A stretch of 64,000 nt of DNA. Origin: Granulosicoccus sp964449565 (GTDB lineage: Bacteria; Pseudomonadota; Gammaproteobacteria; Granulosicoccales; Granulosicoccaceae). Shown here piece after piece: positions 8,489 to 16,460 of the stretch. Below the pieces are notes generated by a model, which did not search any database, was not told where the DNA came from, and saw only the letters and a list, made by a program, of their open reading frames with translations. A program made the position numbers and the translations under genes. The stretch is taken from assembly GCA_964449565.1 (NCBI GenBank), contig CAYUZB010000003.1, positions 1-64,000 of the forward strand, in the 5' to 3' direction. The number at the start of each line of letters is the position of its first letter. The stretch's first letter is position 1.

Positions 8489-9793
8489 ATGGGTTGTCAG
8501 TACCATGCACCTACCGAAAACGGCGCAGACACCTTTACCGTGGCCATGCCCAGGCTTACCTTTGGTCGAGGATGTCTGGATGAAGTCGGTGCTCGCGTAG
8601 CGACACGCCTGCTGAAACGAATCGCACTATTTACCGACCCCTTATTGGCCGATGGGCCACTGGTCGCACGTGCGCGTGCCTCGCTTGAAGCTGCAGGCAT
8701 TGATGTCGCCGTGTTCTCTGATATTCGTGTAGAACCAGATGATGATTCAGTCACCCGTGCAGCTTTGTTCTTGCAGGATGCGAAAGTCGATGGCCTTGTC
8801 TCAGTCGGTGGTGGATCTGTTATCGATACGGCAAAAGGCGCGCTGGTGATTCACGCACATGGCGGCAGAATCGCCGAGTACTTCGCGCCTCCGGCGGGTC
8901 GGGGAAAACCGGTAAGCGGTCCGGTACTCACCCATCTTAGTTGTCCGACGACATCAGGCACGGGGTCCGAGTGCACATCGATTACTGTTTTGAGAATCAA
9001 TGAGTTTGATACAAAATTCGTTCTGGCCAGCCCCTACCTGCTGCCTGATGAAGCCTTGGTCGACCCATCCTGTTGTGACAGTTTGCCGGCCAAGGTCGTG
9101 GCATCCACGGGTTTCGACTTATGCTGTCATGCGCTTGAGTGTTACACCGCTCGATCCTACACTGAGCATGGCAAGGTCAATGAGCCCGCGGCAAGACAGT
9201 TTCTGCAAGGCACAAACCCGTTCAGCGAAATCATTGCAAGAGAGGCCCTGAATATCGCCGGGCTGTATCTCACCCGCGGTGTCGCCGATGCATCTGATCA
9301 CGAGGCACGTGACAAATTGATGTGGGGAGCGTCTCTGGCTGGCATCGCTTTTGGCAATTCCGGGACCCATCTACCGCATGCCATGTCGTATGGAATCACA
9401 CACTTGATGAAAGACATAACAACAGAAGGTTATGCAATACCGTCGCCCTTTGTACCGCACGGAATCAGTGTCATCGTCAACGCACCGTCCATATTCCGAT
9501 ACACGGCAGAGGCAACACCAAGCCGCCATCTTGACGGTGCTAATTTTTTACATGCCGACAGCAAAGGTGCGACTGTCGATGAAGCCGGAGAGGTGTTGTC
9601 GAAACGCCTGATTGAAATGATGCGCGAGACGGGTATGCCCAATGGACTGTCAGGCGTGGGGTTCGGCGAGGCGCACATCAAGGCGCTGGCGGAATCTTCA
9701 TTCAGACAAACGCGAGCTATTTCAAATGCGCCACGGGAGTCGAATCTGGTTGATATGGAAAATATGTATTTAGGCGCAGTCAGTTACTGGTAG
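8489..9793 (+). CDS. Iron-containing alcohol dehydrogenase, hydroxyacid-oxoacid transhydrogenase (ADHFE1)-like
   Basis: A 434-residue cytoplasmic group III (iron-dependent) dehydrogenase. The nucleotide-binding half contains VSVGGGSVIDTAKG and PTTSGTGSE. The metal-binding half contains STGFDLCCHALECYT, GNSGTHLPHAMSYG and VPHGISV, which supply the Asp and His ligands. The overall pattern, including the QGTNPFSEI segment and GIAFGNSGTHLPH, resembles the ADHFE1/hydroxyacid-oxoacid transhydrogenase branch, which couples oxidation of 4-hydroxybutyrate to reduction of 2-oxoglutarate. Substrate assignment within this superfamily is uncertain. The gene is monocistronic, preceded by a structured non-coding stretch and followed by a bidirectional terminator facing yidB. 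Confidence 0.85.
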   Translation: MGCQYHAPTENGADTFTVAMPRLTFGRGCLDEVGARVATRLLKRIALFTDPLLADGPLVARARASLEAAGIDVAVFSDIRVEPDDDSVTRAALFLQDAKVDGLVSVGGGSVIDTAKGALVIHAHGGRIAEYFAPPAGRGKPVSGPVLTHLSCPTTSGTGSECTSITVLRINEFDTKFVLASPYLLPDEALVDPSCCDSLPAKVVASTGFDLCCHALECYTARSYTEHGKVNEPAARQFLQGTNPFSEIIAREALNIAGLYLTRGVADASDHEARDKLMWGASLAGIAFGNSGTHLPHAMSYGITHLMKDITTEGYAIPSPFVPHGISVIVNAPSIFRYTAEATPSRHLDGANFLHADSKGATVDEAGEVLSKRLIEMMRETGMPNGLSGVGFGEAHIKALAESSFRQTRAISNAPRESNLVDMENMYLGAVSYW

Positions 9794-9820
9794 CAAGCAA
9801 AGCTTGAATGCAAAGTTGTT

Positions 9821-9859
9821 GGCCAACTACCGCAACAGCAATAGTTGCGGTAATTGGCC
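9821..9859. terminator. Shared hairpin terminator between convergent genes
   Basis: A 16-bp stem with one wobble pair (arms GGCCAACTACCGCAAC at 9821-9836 and GTTGCGGTAATTGGCC at 9844-9859) has a seven-base loop. It lies between the ends of the dehydrogenase (+) and yidB (-) and can serve both strands. No long T-run follows. Confidence 0.7.
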
Positions 9860-9908
9860 TTGAACATATAAAACAGAACTTTACATAACTTTACATTCTT
9901 GACTGTAT

Positions 9909-10307
9909 TTACTTGCCAAAAAGCCCCTTGGCAATATCGAGCGGGTTACCACTGGTGAACTGCTCGAGTAAATTACCGCCTGAGCTTGCCTTGTCCATGA
10001 CAGACGGGAGCATTTGCGACAGCTTGTCTGCAGCGCCATCTGAATCAACACCGAGCTTGCCGGCCATTTCACTGAGTTTGTCCTCACCAACCGCTTCCTT
10101 GACCTGATCGGCAGATACCGGGAGGTTCTCACCGTCACCCATCCATGAATCAACCTGATCTCCCAGGCCGCCTTGCTTCAACTTGTCGGCGATGCCACCT
10201 AGGTCCAAACCGTCACCACTGGTAAGTCCACCCAAGGCTTCCATGATGCCACCGGCATCGCCGAGCTTATCGCCCAATAAATCCTTACCCATTTTCATTA
10301 AATCCAT
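9909..10307 (-). CDS. YidB/DUF937 family protein
   Basis: A 132-residue, glycine- and aspartate-rich protein without signal peptide or membrane segment. The N-terminal half has degenerate repeats (GDKLGDAGGIMEALGGL, GGIADKLKQGGLGDQVDSW), followed by VSADQVKEAVGEDKLSEMAGKLG, the recognisable segment of the YidB/DUF937 family. The family function is not established. The start ATG is 25 bases from the divergent EamA transporter start, so both genes share a short promoter region. It ends against the convergent dehydrogenase and shares its terminator. Confidence 0.82.
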   Translation of the reverse strand: MDLMKMGKDLLGDKLGDAGGIMEALGGLTSGDGLDLGGIADKLKQGGLGDQVDSWMGDGENLPVSADQVKEAVGEDKLSEMAGKLGVDSDGAADKLSQMLPSVMDKASSGGNLLEQFTSGNPLDIAKGLFGK

Positions 10308-10331
10308 GACAAATCCTCTAAGCTGTTTGCG

Positions 10332-11273
10332 ATGTCATTCACCGTCGCCCAAGGATACACAAAGACTGATCGCCGTGGCGCTCTCGCCGTAGCACTAGGT
10401 TCAGCTGTCTGGGGTCTTTTCTGGTTGCCGCTGCGTAGCCTGGATGAGCATGGGGTCAACGGTCTGTGGGCCATTGCACTGATCATGGGCGCCGCCGCCC
10501 TACCTGCACTGATACTAGTCTGGCAACAACGCGAATCTGTTGAATTCAGAAGCGCAACACCCTGGCTTGTGGGTTTTGCTCTTGGTACCTCTAGCGTCCT
10601 GTATTTCATCGGCTTGCTGTACTCTGATGTCGTGCGGGTAATATTTTTGTTCTACCTGTTACCCGTCTGGACAACATTCGCCGCGCGAATAATTTATGGC
10701 GAACCGATCAAACGACAGAAATTATTCGTCATAGCCGTCGCACTGAGTGGTTTGTGGCTTCTCTTGGGTGGTGGTAGCGAACCACCGCTGCCGAAAAACA
10801 TTGGGGACTGGTGCGGTATCGGCTCTGGGCTGTTCTGGGGAGTCAGCCTTGCGCTGTTGCGCAATCGTGAAACCTCGGGCGCTTTCGCGTCGACAGCAGC
10901 TGCATTGTGTGCGGCTTGCCTGGTTGCCGCAGGCTTGGCTATTGCCCTTAATCTGGTTGCTGTTGTTGGTCAAGGAGGCATGTTGCCAGACAGTATGACA
11001 ATTGCCTACCTCACCCCGGAACCCCGCGTCGTTTTGGCAGCTATACCTCTCGCCTTGTTGTTTGGCTGCATTGTGATGCTGCCATCGATGCTCGGACAAA
11101 TATGGGGAGCACGACGTATTCCTGCACCGACAGCTGCGTTGTTGACCATGACAGAAATCATTGTCGCAACATTGTCAGCCTATTTTCTGATCGGTACCGA
11201 ACTCGGTACGTTGGCCTTTATAGGTGGCGCGCTGATCGTATTGGCAGTCGTGATAGATCTGAAACTTAATTAA
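10332..11273 (+). CDS. EamA/DMT-family transporter
   Basis: A 313-residue inner-membrane protein with about ten hydrophobic segments arranged as two repeats of five, the drug/metabolite transporter fold. The first repeat begins ALAVALGSAVWGLFWLPLRS and the second GDWCGIGSGLFWGVSLALLR. It most likely exports a small metabolite such as an amino acid, but the substrate cannot be read from the sequence. Its start is close to and divergent from yidB. Its stop overlaps by 4 bases the stop of the GH16 gene on the opposite strand (11270-11273). Confidence 0.85.
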   Translation: MSFTVAQGYTKTDRRGALAVALGSAVWGLFWLPLRSLDEHGVNGLWAIALIMGAAALPALILVWQQRESVEFRSATPWLVGFALGTSSVLYFIGLLYSDVVRVIFLFYLLPVWTTFAARIIYGEPIKRQKLFVIAVALSGLWLLLGGGSEPPLPKNIGDWCGIGSGLFWGVSLALLRNRETSGAFASTAAALCAACLVAAGLAIALNLVAVVGQGGMLPDSMTIAYLTPEPRVVLAAIPLALLFGCIVMLPSMLGQIWGARRIPAPTAALLTMTEIIVATLSAYFLIGTELGTLAFIGGALIVLAVVIDLKLN

Positions 11274-12895
11274 CGCTGGTAGACCCGGATATAGTCGATC
11301 TCGAAATTTGCCGGAAAGGGTGTCGACTCATCAGCAGGGCCGGGAAAAGTACCACCCACAGCAAGGTTGGCAAGGAGATACATCTGTTCACTTGAAACCT
11401 GAGGCCCTTCTACACGATGGGTTTCGATGTCGTCGACGTACCAGACAATCCTGCCCTCCTCCCAGTCAACACGGTAAGTGTGAAAGTCGGCGGAGAAATC
11501 ACTGATGGTGGCGCGCCCTTCACTTGATACAAGGCTGTTATGAAAACCGTCGCCACTGAAATCTTCGAAGTAATGATAGGCATGATTAGCGACGGTTGTC
11601 GCATCCCCAATAGCTTCGATGATGTCAATTTCCGGATCTTCCGGTTGATCCTGATTGTAGTAGGCGTTCAGCAGCCAGAACGCACTCCAGAGACCCTTGC
11701 CAGCCGGCATTCGCGCACGTGCCTCTACCCGACCATATCTAAAACGGAATGAATCGTAACTGGTTATGACACCGGAGAGAAACGGTTGTCGGTTAAGCGC
11801 GAAACTATTGTCAGCTGTGTTCAGGACTCTGGTTGTCTCGTCAACCACAGCACCATCTGCGTCAAGCGCCACGACACGAAATTTTCTGTCAATACCCGGA
11901 ACAAGATCGTCGATGAACAGCGAACGTCCATCGGTGTTCTCGACAAACACCTCATTATCAAAAATATCATATTGACGAGCACCCAGAACCGCATTCCAGG
12001 CTATCTCGGCAGTTGAGTTTGAAAAAACGGTAGATCTGATTACCAATCTCTCAACAGAGCTAACTGAAGGCGTAACCCCATCAGCCGTATTGACATCAAT
12101 TTGATCCTCGATGATTAATTCATCGCAAGCGTCATAAGCCTCAACGCGGTAGCGATAGGTCCGACCTGGTTCAAGCCCAACTTCGAAAAGGCTGGTGAAG
12201 TTGCCGCTGTTCAATGAGCGATACAGTTCACCGTCACGGTAAATGGCATAAGAGTCGCCACGATTCGGAGCACGCCAGACTATTTCCGCATTGGTATCTG
12301 AATACACATTCGCATCCAGACCCAATCCGAAAGCCTGTTCCGGAAAAGGCGTGGGCCGGTCCGCGGTATTGACAGTCAGTTGTGCAGCGACGATCTGATT
12401 ACCACTACTGTCAAGTGCGACAACTTCGTAGGCGTAATCGATACCATCGCGCAGATCGGATTGAAGAAACGAACCCCCGGTCGCTGTTCCTTGCAACTCG
12501 CCATCGCGATAGATTTCATAGGAGGTGGCATCTGCGGGCACCCGCCATAGCAATTCAATCGAGTTCGGCGAGTAGATAGAACGCGTGAGATACAAAAGAC
12601 TGCGATCAAAAGGTGCCTTGATCGCAGAGATACTCAAGATACCATCAGTTATCGAAAACGGATCGTAGCCAAACTGTCCGTCATTGACGTAATACTGAGT
12701 CTCGTTGTTGATGATGACACTCGGACCCCATAAAAACTCAGTATTCCAACGCCCACGATCAAGCGCCTCTCCATTGAAGTTCTCTTCAAAAACAAGCTGA
12801 TAAGGCTTGCTCGGATCGGGCGCTTCACAAGTATCAGCAAAAACATGCGGAGCAAGAAATAACAGCATCATTGCAGTGATTAGTCGGATCATCAT
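11270..12895 (-). CDS. Secreted GH16 glycoside hydrolase with three FN3-like domains inserted in the catalytic domain
   Basis: A 541-residue exported protein with a signal peptide at residues 1-20 (cleavage near AHVFA-D). The glycoside hydrolase family 16 fold is in two pieces. Residues about 31-95 hold the first strands (YQLVFEENFNG, RWNTEF, NETQYYVNDG, DGILSISA). Residues about 370-541 hold the rest, including the catalytic EIDIIE (E422 nucleophile, D424, E427 acid/base). Between them lie three repeats of about 85 residues (about 97-178, 184-272, 280-362), each with an E(I/L)xW(R/N) strand, a YxI(Y/F)(R/D)(D/N) strand and ending in (V/L)NTAD; these look like fibronectin type III domains. 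GH16 enzymes cleave beta-1,3 or beta-1,4 glucans, galactans or agar/carrageenan-type polymers; the substrate here is unknown. The stop overlaps that of the convergent EamA gene. Confidence 0.88.
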   Translation of the reverse strand: MMIRLITAMMLLFLAPHVFADTCEAPDPSKPYQLVFEENFNGEALDRGRWNTEFLWGPSVIINNETQYYVNDGQFGYDPFSITDGILSISAIKAPFDRSLLYLTRSIYSPNSIELLWRVPADATSYEIYRDGELQGTATGGSFLQSDLRDGIDYAYEVVALDSSGNQIVAAQLTVNTADRPTPFPEQAFGLGLDANVYSDTNAEIVWRAPNRGDSYAIYRDGELYRSLNSGNFTSLFEVGLEPGRTYRYRVEAYDACDELIIEDQIDVNTADGVTPSVSSVERLVIRSTVFSNSTAEIAWNAVLGARQYDIFDNEVFVENTDGRSLFIDDLVPGIDRKFRVVALDADGAVVDETTRVLNTADNSFALNRQPFLSGVITSYDSFRFRYGRVEARARMPAGKGLWSAFWLLNAYYNQDQPEDPEIDIIEAIGDATTVANHAYHYFEDFSGDGFHNSLVSSEGRATISDFSADFHTYRVDWEEGRIVWYVDDIETHRVEGPQVSSEQMYLLANLAVGGTFPGPADESTPFPANFEIDYIRVYQR

Positions 12896-12954
12896 GTCCT
12901 GTTCTTCTAAGTCTGAAAAATTGGGTCTGAGATATTGGGCTTGAGTTATTTGAT

Positions 12955-13542
12955 TCAGGCTAGTGCGCGTTCAAGAAAGTTGAGTCGATCCTGACCCCAA
13001 AAAATTTCATCATTGACGACCCAGCTTGGAGAACCAAACACATTGCGTTCATGCGCCTCAGCAGTACGCGCATCATACGCCTCTTGCATGGATGTATCTG
13101 AACTCGCGGCCAGCAAGGCTTTGCCATCCAGACCCGCTTCATTGGCAATCGCAACCAGTGTATCGGGATCGGCAACGTTCTTCTCATCTCGCCAGACAGC
13201 CGTCAAAACTGCGTCGCTAAGTGCTGCCGCATCATCACCGGTCGTTGCATAAACCATCTTGGCGGCGGTGGATTGATCGGCTGGGAAAAAGGCAGGTGTA
13301 AAGTTCATAGGGATGGATAAATGGCTTGACCAGCGCTTGAGTTCATCCATGCGAAATTTCTGTCTCGATGGATGACGCTGTGCCGGAGGCTGTCCACCCA
13401 TATTGCCAAAAGTTGACATGACATCGATAGGGTAATAATTGACGTTAGCACCGGTCTTTTGCTTGATCTGGTTGAACTGCTTGATAGCCAGATAGCTCCA
13501 TGGGGAGATCAAGAAATGATAATAGTCAACAGTATGTGCCAT
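12955..13542 (-). CDS. 2-hydroxychromene-2-carboxylate isomerase / DsbA-family protein
   Basis: A 195-residue cytoplasmic protein of the thioredoxin-like DsbA superfamily, kappa-GST branch. The N-terminus (VDYYHFLISPWSYLAI) carries the SPWSYL glutathione-binding type motif instead of a CxxC. The C-terminus has the cis-Pro region (FGSPSWVVNDEIFWGQDRLNFLE). HCCA isomerases act in naphthalene catabolism, but most genomic members have no known substrate, and there is no aromatic-degradation cluster nearby. The gene lies 59 bases upstream of the GH16 gene on the same strand, so they could be co-transcribed, although a functional link is not evident. Confidence 0.85.
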   Translation of the reverse strand: MAHTVDYYHFLISPWSYLAIKQFNQIKQKTGANVNYYPIDVMSTFGNMGGQPPAQRHPSRQKFRMDELKRWSSHLSIPMNFTPAFFPADQSTAAKMVYATTGDDAAALSDAVLTAVWRDEKNVADPDTLVAIANEAGLDGKALLAASSDTSMQEAYDARTAEAHERNVFGSPSWVVNDEIFWGQDRLNFLERALA

Positions 13543-13685
13543 GAGTGTTTTTCCGGTTAAACAAATCTTTTAGTCAGTATAACCGCTTCGTTGTTCCAAC
13601 TGCGACACGACGTATTCGCCTTTTGGCATGCGTTATGGATCTACAGCCGGTATAAGGTCGCACACAGCGACGATTGTTTACCTCC

Positions 13686-15011
13686 ATGCTTCTTGTATTA
13701 CGCCAGTCCTGGGCTCTTCTCATCGGTATGTTGCTGCTGATGATCGGCAATGGTCTGCAGGGCACACTACTGGGTGTACGTGGTTCACTGGAGAATATCG
13801 ATTCCTCCACCATGGGTTACATCATGGCGGGTTATTTTCTCGGTTTTCTTGGCGGCTCACGGATCACTCCCATCATGCTTCAACGGGTTGGGCATGTTCG
13901 TGTGTTTGCGGCACTCGGGTCATTGGTCTCTGCCGCTTTCATCCTGTACGCCGCTATCGTTGATCCGATTGCCTGGTGGCTGTTGCGAGTATTGGTCGGC
14001 TTCTGTTTTTCGGGGATCTATGTCGTTGCCGAAAGTTGGCTGAATGATTCCACATCAAATGAGACTCGCGGTCAGACGCTTTCGTTGTATCTGATCGTTC
14101 AGATGGGTGGCATCGTACTCGGCCAACTAATGCTGAATGTCGCCGATCCCGGTGGCTACAATCTCTTTGTGCTGATAACCGTATTGGTTTCCATCTCGTT
14201 CGCACCGATGTTGCTGTCATCCTCCCCCGCACCATTGCACGAGGCTTCGCGCAACATGTCCCTGACTGATCTGATCAAGGCCTCGCCTCTCGCCTGTTTT
14301 GGCACCTTAGTGATGGGCGGTGTGTTTTCAGTGTTGTTCGCGATGTCACCGGTCTATGCCACTGAACGGGGCTTGTCGATTGCAAGCACGTCTTATTTCG
14401 TCACTGCGATCTTTCTCGGCGGACTTCTTTTTCAGTATCCGATCGGTTGGATGTCAGACCGTCTGGATCGACGATGGTTGATTATCGGTTTGACTGCAGC
14501 TGGTGCATTTGCCGCCATGTTAGCGATGTTTTTGGGATCCAGCTTATGGGTTCTCTACGCTGTCGCTTTGCTTCTAGGCGGATGCAGCAACCCGCTTTAC
14601 TCGGTACTGGTGGCCTATGCCAATGATTATCTCGATAACGATCAGATGACAGCAGCAGCGGGTGGTCTGCTTTTTATCAACGGACTTGGCGCAGTTAGTG
14701 GACCTATAGTGGTGGGGTACGCGATGTCACACTTCGGAATTGAATGGTTTTTCATAACGTTGATTGTGTTGTTAAGTGCAATCTGCCTGTACGGTCTTTA
14801 CCGTATGACACAACGTACATACGATATCGGTGATGATGCATCTCCGCACTTGACCATCAACTACCGAACAGGTGTCATCGCTACTGAACTGGCAATCGAA
14901 TCAGCTGATGACGCCATTCTTGAAGATCTGGAAGAAACAGAAGAAGTGTGGGAACCGCGCCCCGATGATTCTGAGGTCATCAATCGCTTGGAGGATAGAT
15001 CAGATAACTGA
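13686..15011 (+). CDS. MFS transporter (YcaD-like)
   Basis: A 441-residue inner-membrane protein with about 12 hydrophobic helices. The order MGYIMAGYFLGFLGGSRITP, RVLVGFCFSGIYVVAESWLN and the second-half loop GWMSDRLDRRWLI match the YcaD-like MFS branch (an AESWLN motif after helix 4). The substrate is unknown. A TTG 12 bases upstream (13674) is an alternative start; I prefer the ATG at 13686 because family members begin just before the first helix, but neither has a clear ribosome-binding site. The last 60 residues are an acidic cytoplasmic tail (ILEDLEETEEVWEPRPDD). Confidence 0.85.
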   Translation: MLLVLRQSWALLIGMLLLMIGNGLQGTLLGVRGSLENIDSSTMGYIMAGYFLGFLGGSRITPIMLQRVGHVRVFAALGSLVSAAFILYAAIVDPIAWWLLRVLVGFCFSGIYVVAESWLNDSTSNETRGQTLSLYLIVQMGGIVLGQLMLNVADPGGYNLFVLITVLVSISFAPMLLSSSPAPLHEASRNMSLTDLIKASPLACFGTLVMGGVFSVLFAMSPVYATERGLSIASTSYFVTAIFLGGLLFQYPIGWMSDRLDRRWLIIGLTAAGAFAAMLAMFLGSSLWVLYAVALLLGGCSNPLYSVLVAYANDYLDNDQMTAAAGGLLFINGLGAVSGPIVVGYAMSHFGIEWFFITLIVLLSAICLYGLYRMTQRTYDIGDDASPHLTINYRTGVIATELAIESADDAILEDLEETEEVWEPRPDDSEVINRLEDRSDN

Positions 15012-15048
15012 ACACTTGAGTTCTCTTGATTCAAGAGCGTGTCGTTTT

Positions 15049-15927
15049 TTACTTTGACAATTTATTACGCGACAATTTCACTTCACGATATAAGGTAAAC
15101 AGCCCCATTGAAACCACGATTAAAGACCCGACAATCGTAAAGCGATCAGGTATCTCGTCAAAAATAAGGTAGCCCAGACCAATCGCCCACAACAGACTGG
15201 TATAGCGAAAAGGTACAACGTACGCAACTTCCCCAATACGCATGGCCATAATGATGAACTGATAACCGAAAAACAGAAAAATGGCGGCAAGTGCCAATGT
15301 TATTCCCTGTTCCGCGTTAATCGGTTGCCAATTTCCTTGAATGATTGTCAAGACAGCACCAGACAAGGCAACAAGAACAGCGGTTGCACAGGAAACCAGT
15401 AACGACGGTGTCGTATCCGGTAATGCCCGTGTTGCCAGGTCACGGGCTGCGGCAAACAGGACAGAAATGATCATGATGATCGAAGCAAACTGGAAGACGG
15501 AGCTGCCGGGGCGGATGATGATCAAGACCCCGGCAAAACCGATCAGTATCGCAAGCCAACGTCGCCAGCCCACCTTTTCACGAAATACCAGCGCCGCGCC
15601 AAGGGTCACAACCAAAGGTAATGACTGAAGAATGGCGGACAAGCTTGCGAACGGCAGCAAAGGCAAAGCCGTCAAAAACGCGAAGGTGGCCATCAGCTCC
15701 ATACTTGCGCGCAATCCAATCAGTGGTGTAAATACTTCCTTGATTCTTGACAGGAATCCGTTATATACCAAGAGCACTAAAATAAAGCCTGTCAGTATGA
15801 ATCCTCGTACCGCCATGACTTCGGCAACTGGCAGGGCATTGTCGAGCGACTTGATCAAAGTGTCATTGATTGTAAAACCCGCCATCGACAAAATCATATA
15901 CAGACCAGCACGGATATTATTTGACAT
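15049..15927 (-). CDS. EamA/DMT-family transporter
   Basis: A 292-residue membrane protein with ten predicted helices in two EamA repeats. The first starts at MILSMAGFTINDTLIKSLD and the second includes ARDLATRALPDTTPSLLVS. It belongs to the same superfamily as the gene at 10332 but is a different branch, and the two are not recent duplicates by eye. The likely activity is export of a small metabolite; the substrate is unknown. It is divergent from the TPR gene (27 bases between starts) and convergent with the MFS gene. Confidence 0.87.
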   Translation of the reverse strand: MSNNIRAGLYMILSMAGFTINDTLIKSLDNALPVAEVMAVRGFILTGFILVLLVYNGFLSRIKEVFTPLIGLRASMELMATFAFLTALPLLPFASLSAILQSLPLVVTLGAALVFREKVGWRRWLAILIGFAGVLIIIRPGSSVFQFASIIMIISVLFAAARDLATRALPDTTPSLLVSCATAVLVALSGAVLTIIQGNWQPINAEQGITLALAAIFLFFGYQFIIMAMRIGEVAYVVPFRYTSLLWAIGLGYLIFDEIPDRFTIVGSLIVVSMGLFTLYREVKLSRNKLSK

Positions 15928-15954
15928 TACAACCTATTAAAAATTAAGGAAATC

Positions 15955-16413
15955 ATGAAAAAAATCTTGTTACCTACATTGGTATTCATGATGTTCACAA
16001 GCGGGCAAATGAATGCTCTTGCGGATAACAATGGAACAGACAAGGCGGTCACAAAAATTTCAGAGAACTACAGCAATGCAGAAGGACTGATCCAGGAACA
16101 ACGCTATGCAGAGGCCATTGAGGAACTCGACAAAGTTTTGTCAAAGGACAAAAAGAATGCCGACGCATGGAATCTTTTTGGTTTTGCTGCAAAAAACATG
16201 GGAAATCTTGTCGGTGCAGACAAGGCCTACGCAAGAGCACTGTCCTTGAACCCAGAGCACCTCAGCGCTCTTGAGTATCAGGGGGAGCTGTTTATTATGC
16301 AAGGTAAAATTCAGTGGGCGAGGAGCAATCTAGCCCTGCTCGAGAAGCTATGCCCCGACTCCTGCGCCGAGCGTGAAAATCTCGCTGAGGCCTTGGCCAA
16401 GGCCGGCGAGTAG
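15955..16413 (+). CDS. Small periplasmic tetratricopeptide-repeat protein
   Basis: A 152-residue protein with a signal peptide (MKKILLPTLVFMMFTSGQMNALA-D) followed by two to three TPR units (about residues 40-140). Typical TPR positions can be seen in AEGLIQEQRYAEAIEELDKV and AWNLFGFAAKNMGNLVGADK. The C-terminus has a CPDSC pair of cysteines that could form a disulfide in the periplasm. TPR proteins are binding scaffolds; no partner can be named. The gene is monocistronic, with a good ATG start, and ends at a hairpin shared with glmS. Confidence 0.8.
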   Translation: MKKILLPTLVFMMFTSGQMNALADNNGTDKAVTKISENYSNAEGLIQEQRYAEAIEELDKVLSKDKKNADAWNLFGFAAKNMGNLVGADKAYARALSLNPEHLSALEYQGELFIMQGKIQWARSNLALLEKLCPDSCAERENLAEALAKAGE

Positions 16414-16424
16414 TCTCCAGTATC

Positions 16425-16455
16425 TCGGCCCGCAACCTTGGTCAGTGCGGGCCGA
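16425..16455. terminator. Hairpin between the convergent TPR gene and glmS
   Basis: Perfect 10-bp arms (TCGGCCCGCA at 16425-16434 and TGCGGGCCGA at 16446-16455) with an 11-base loop lie between two convergent stops. No strong T-tract is present on either side, so it may be a weak bidirectional terminator. Confidence 0.6.
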
Positions 16456-16460
16456 TACGA

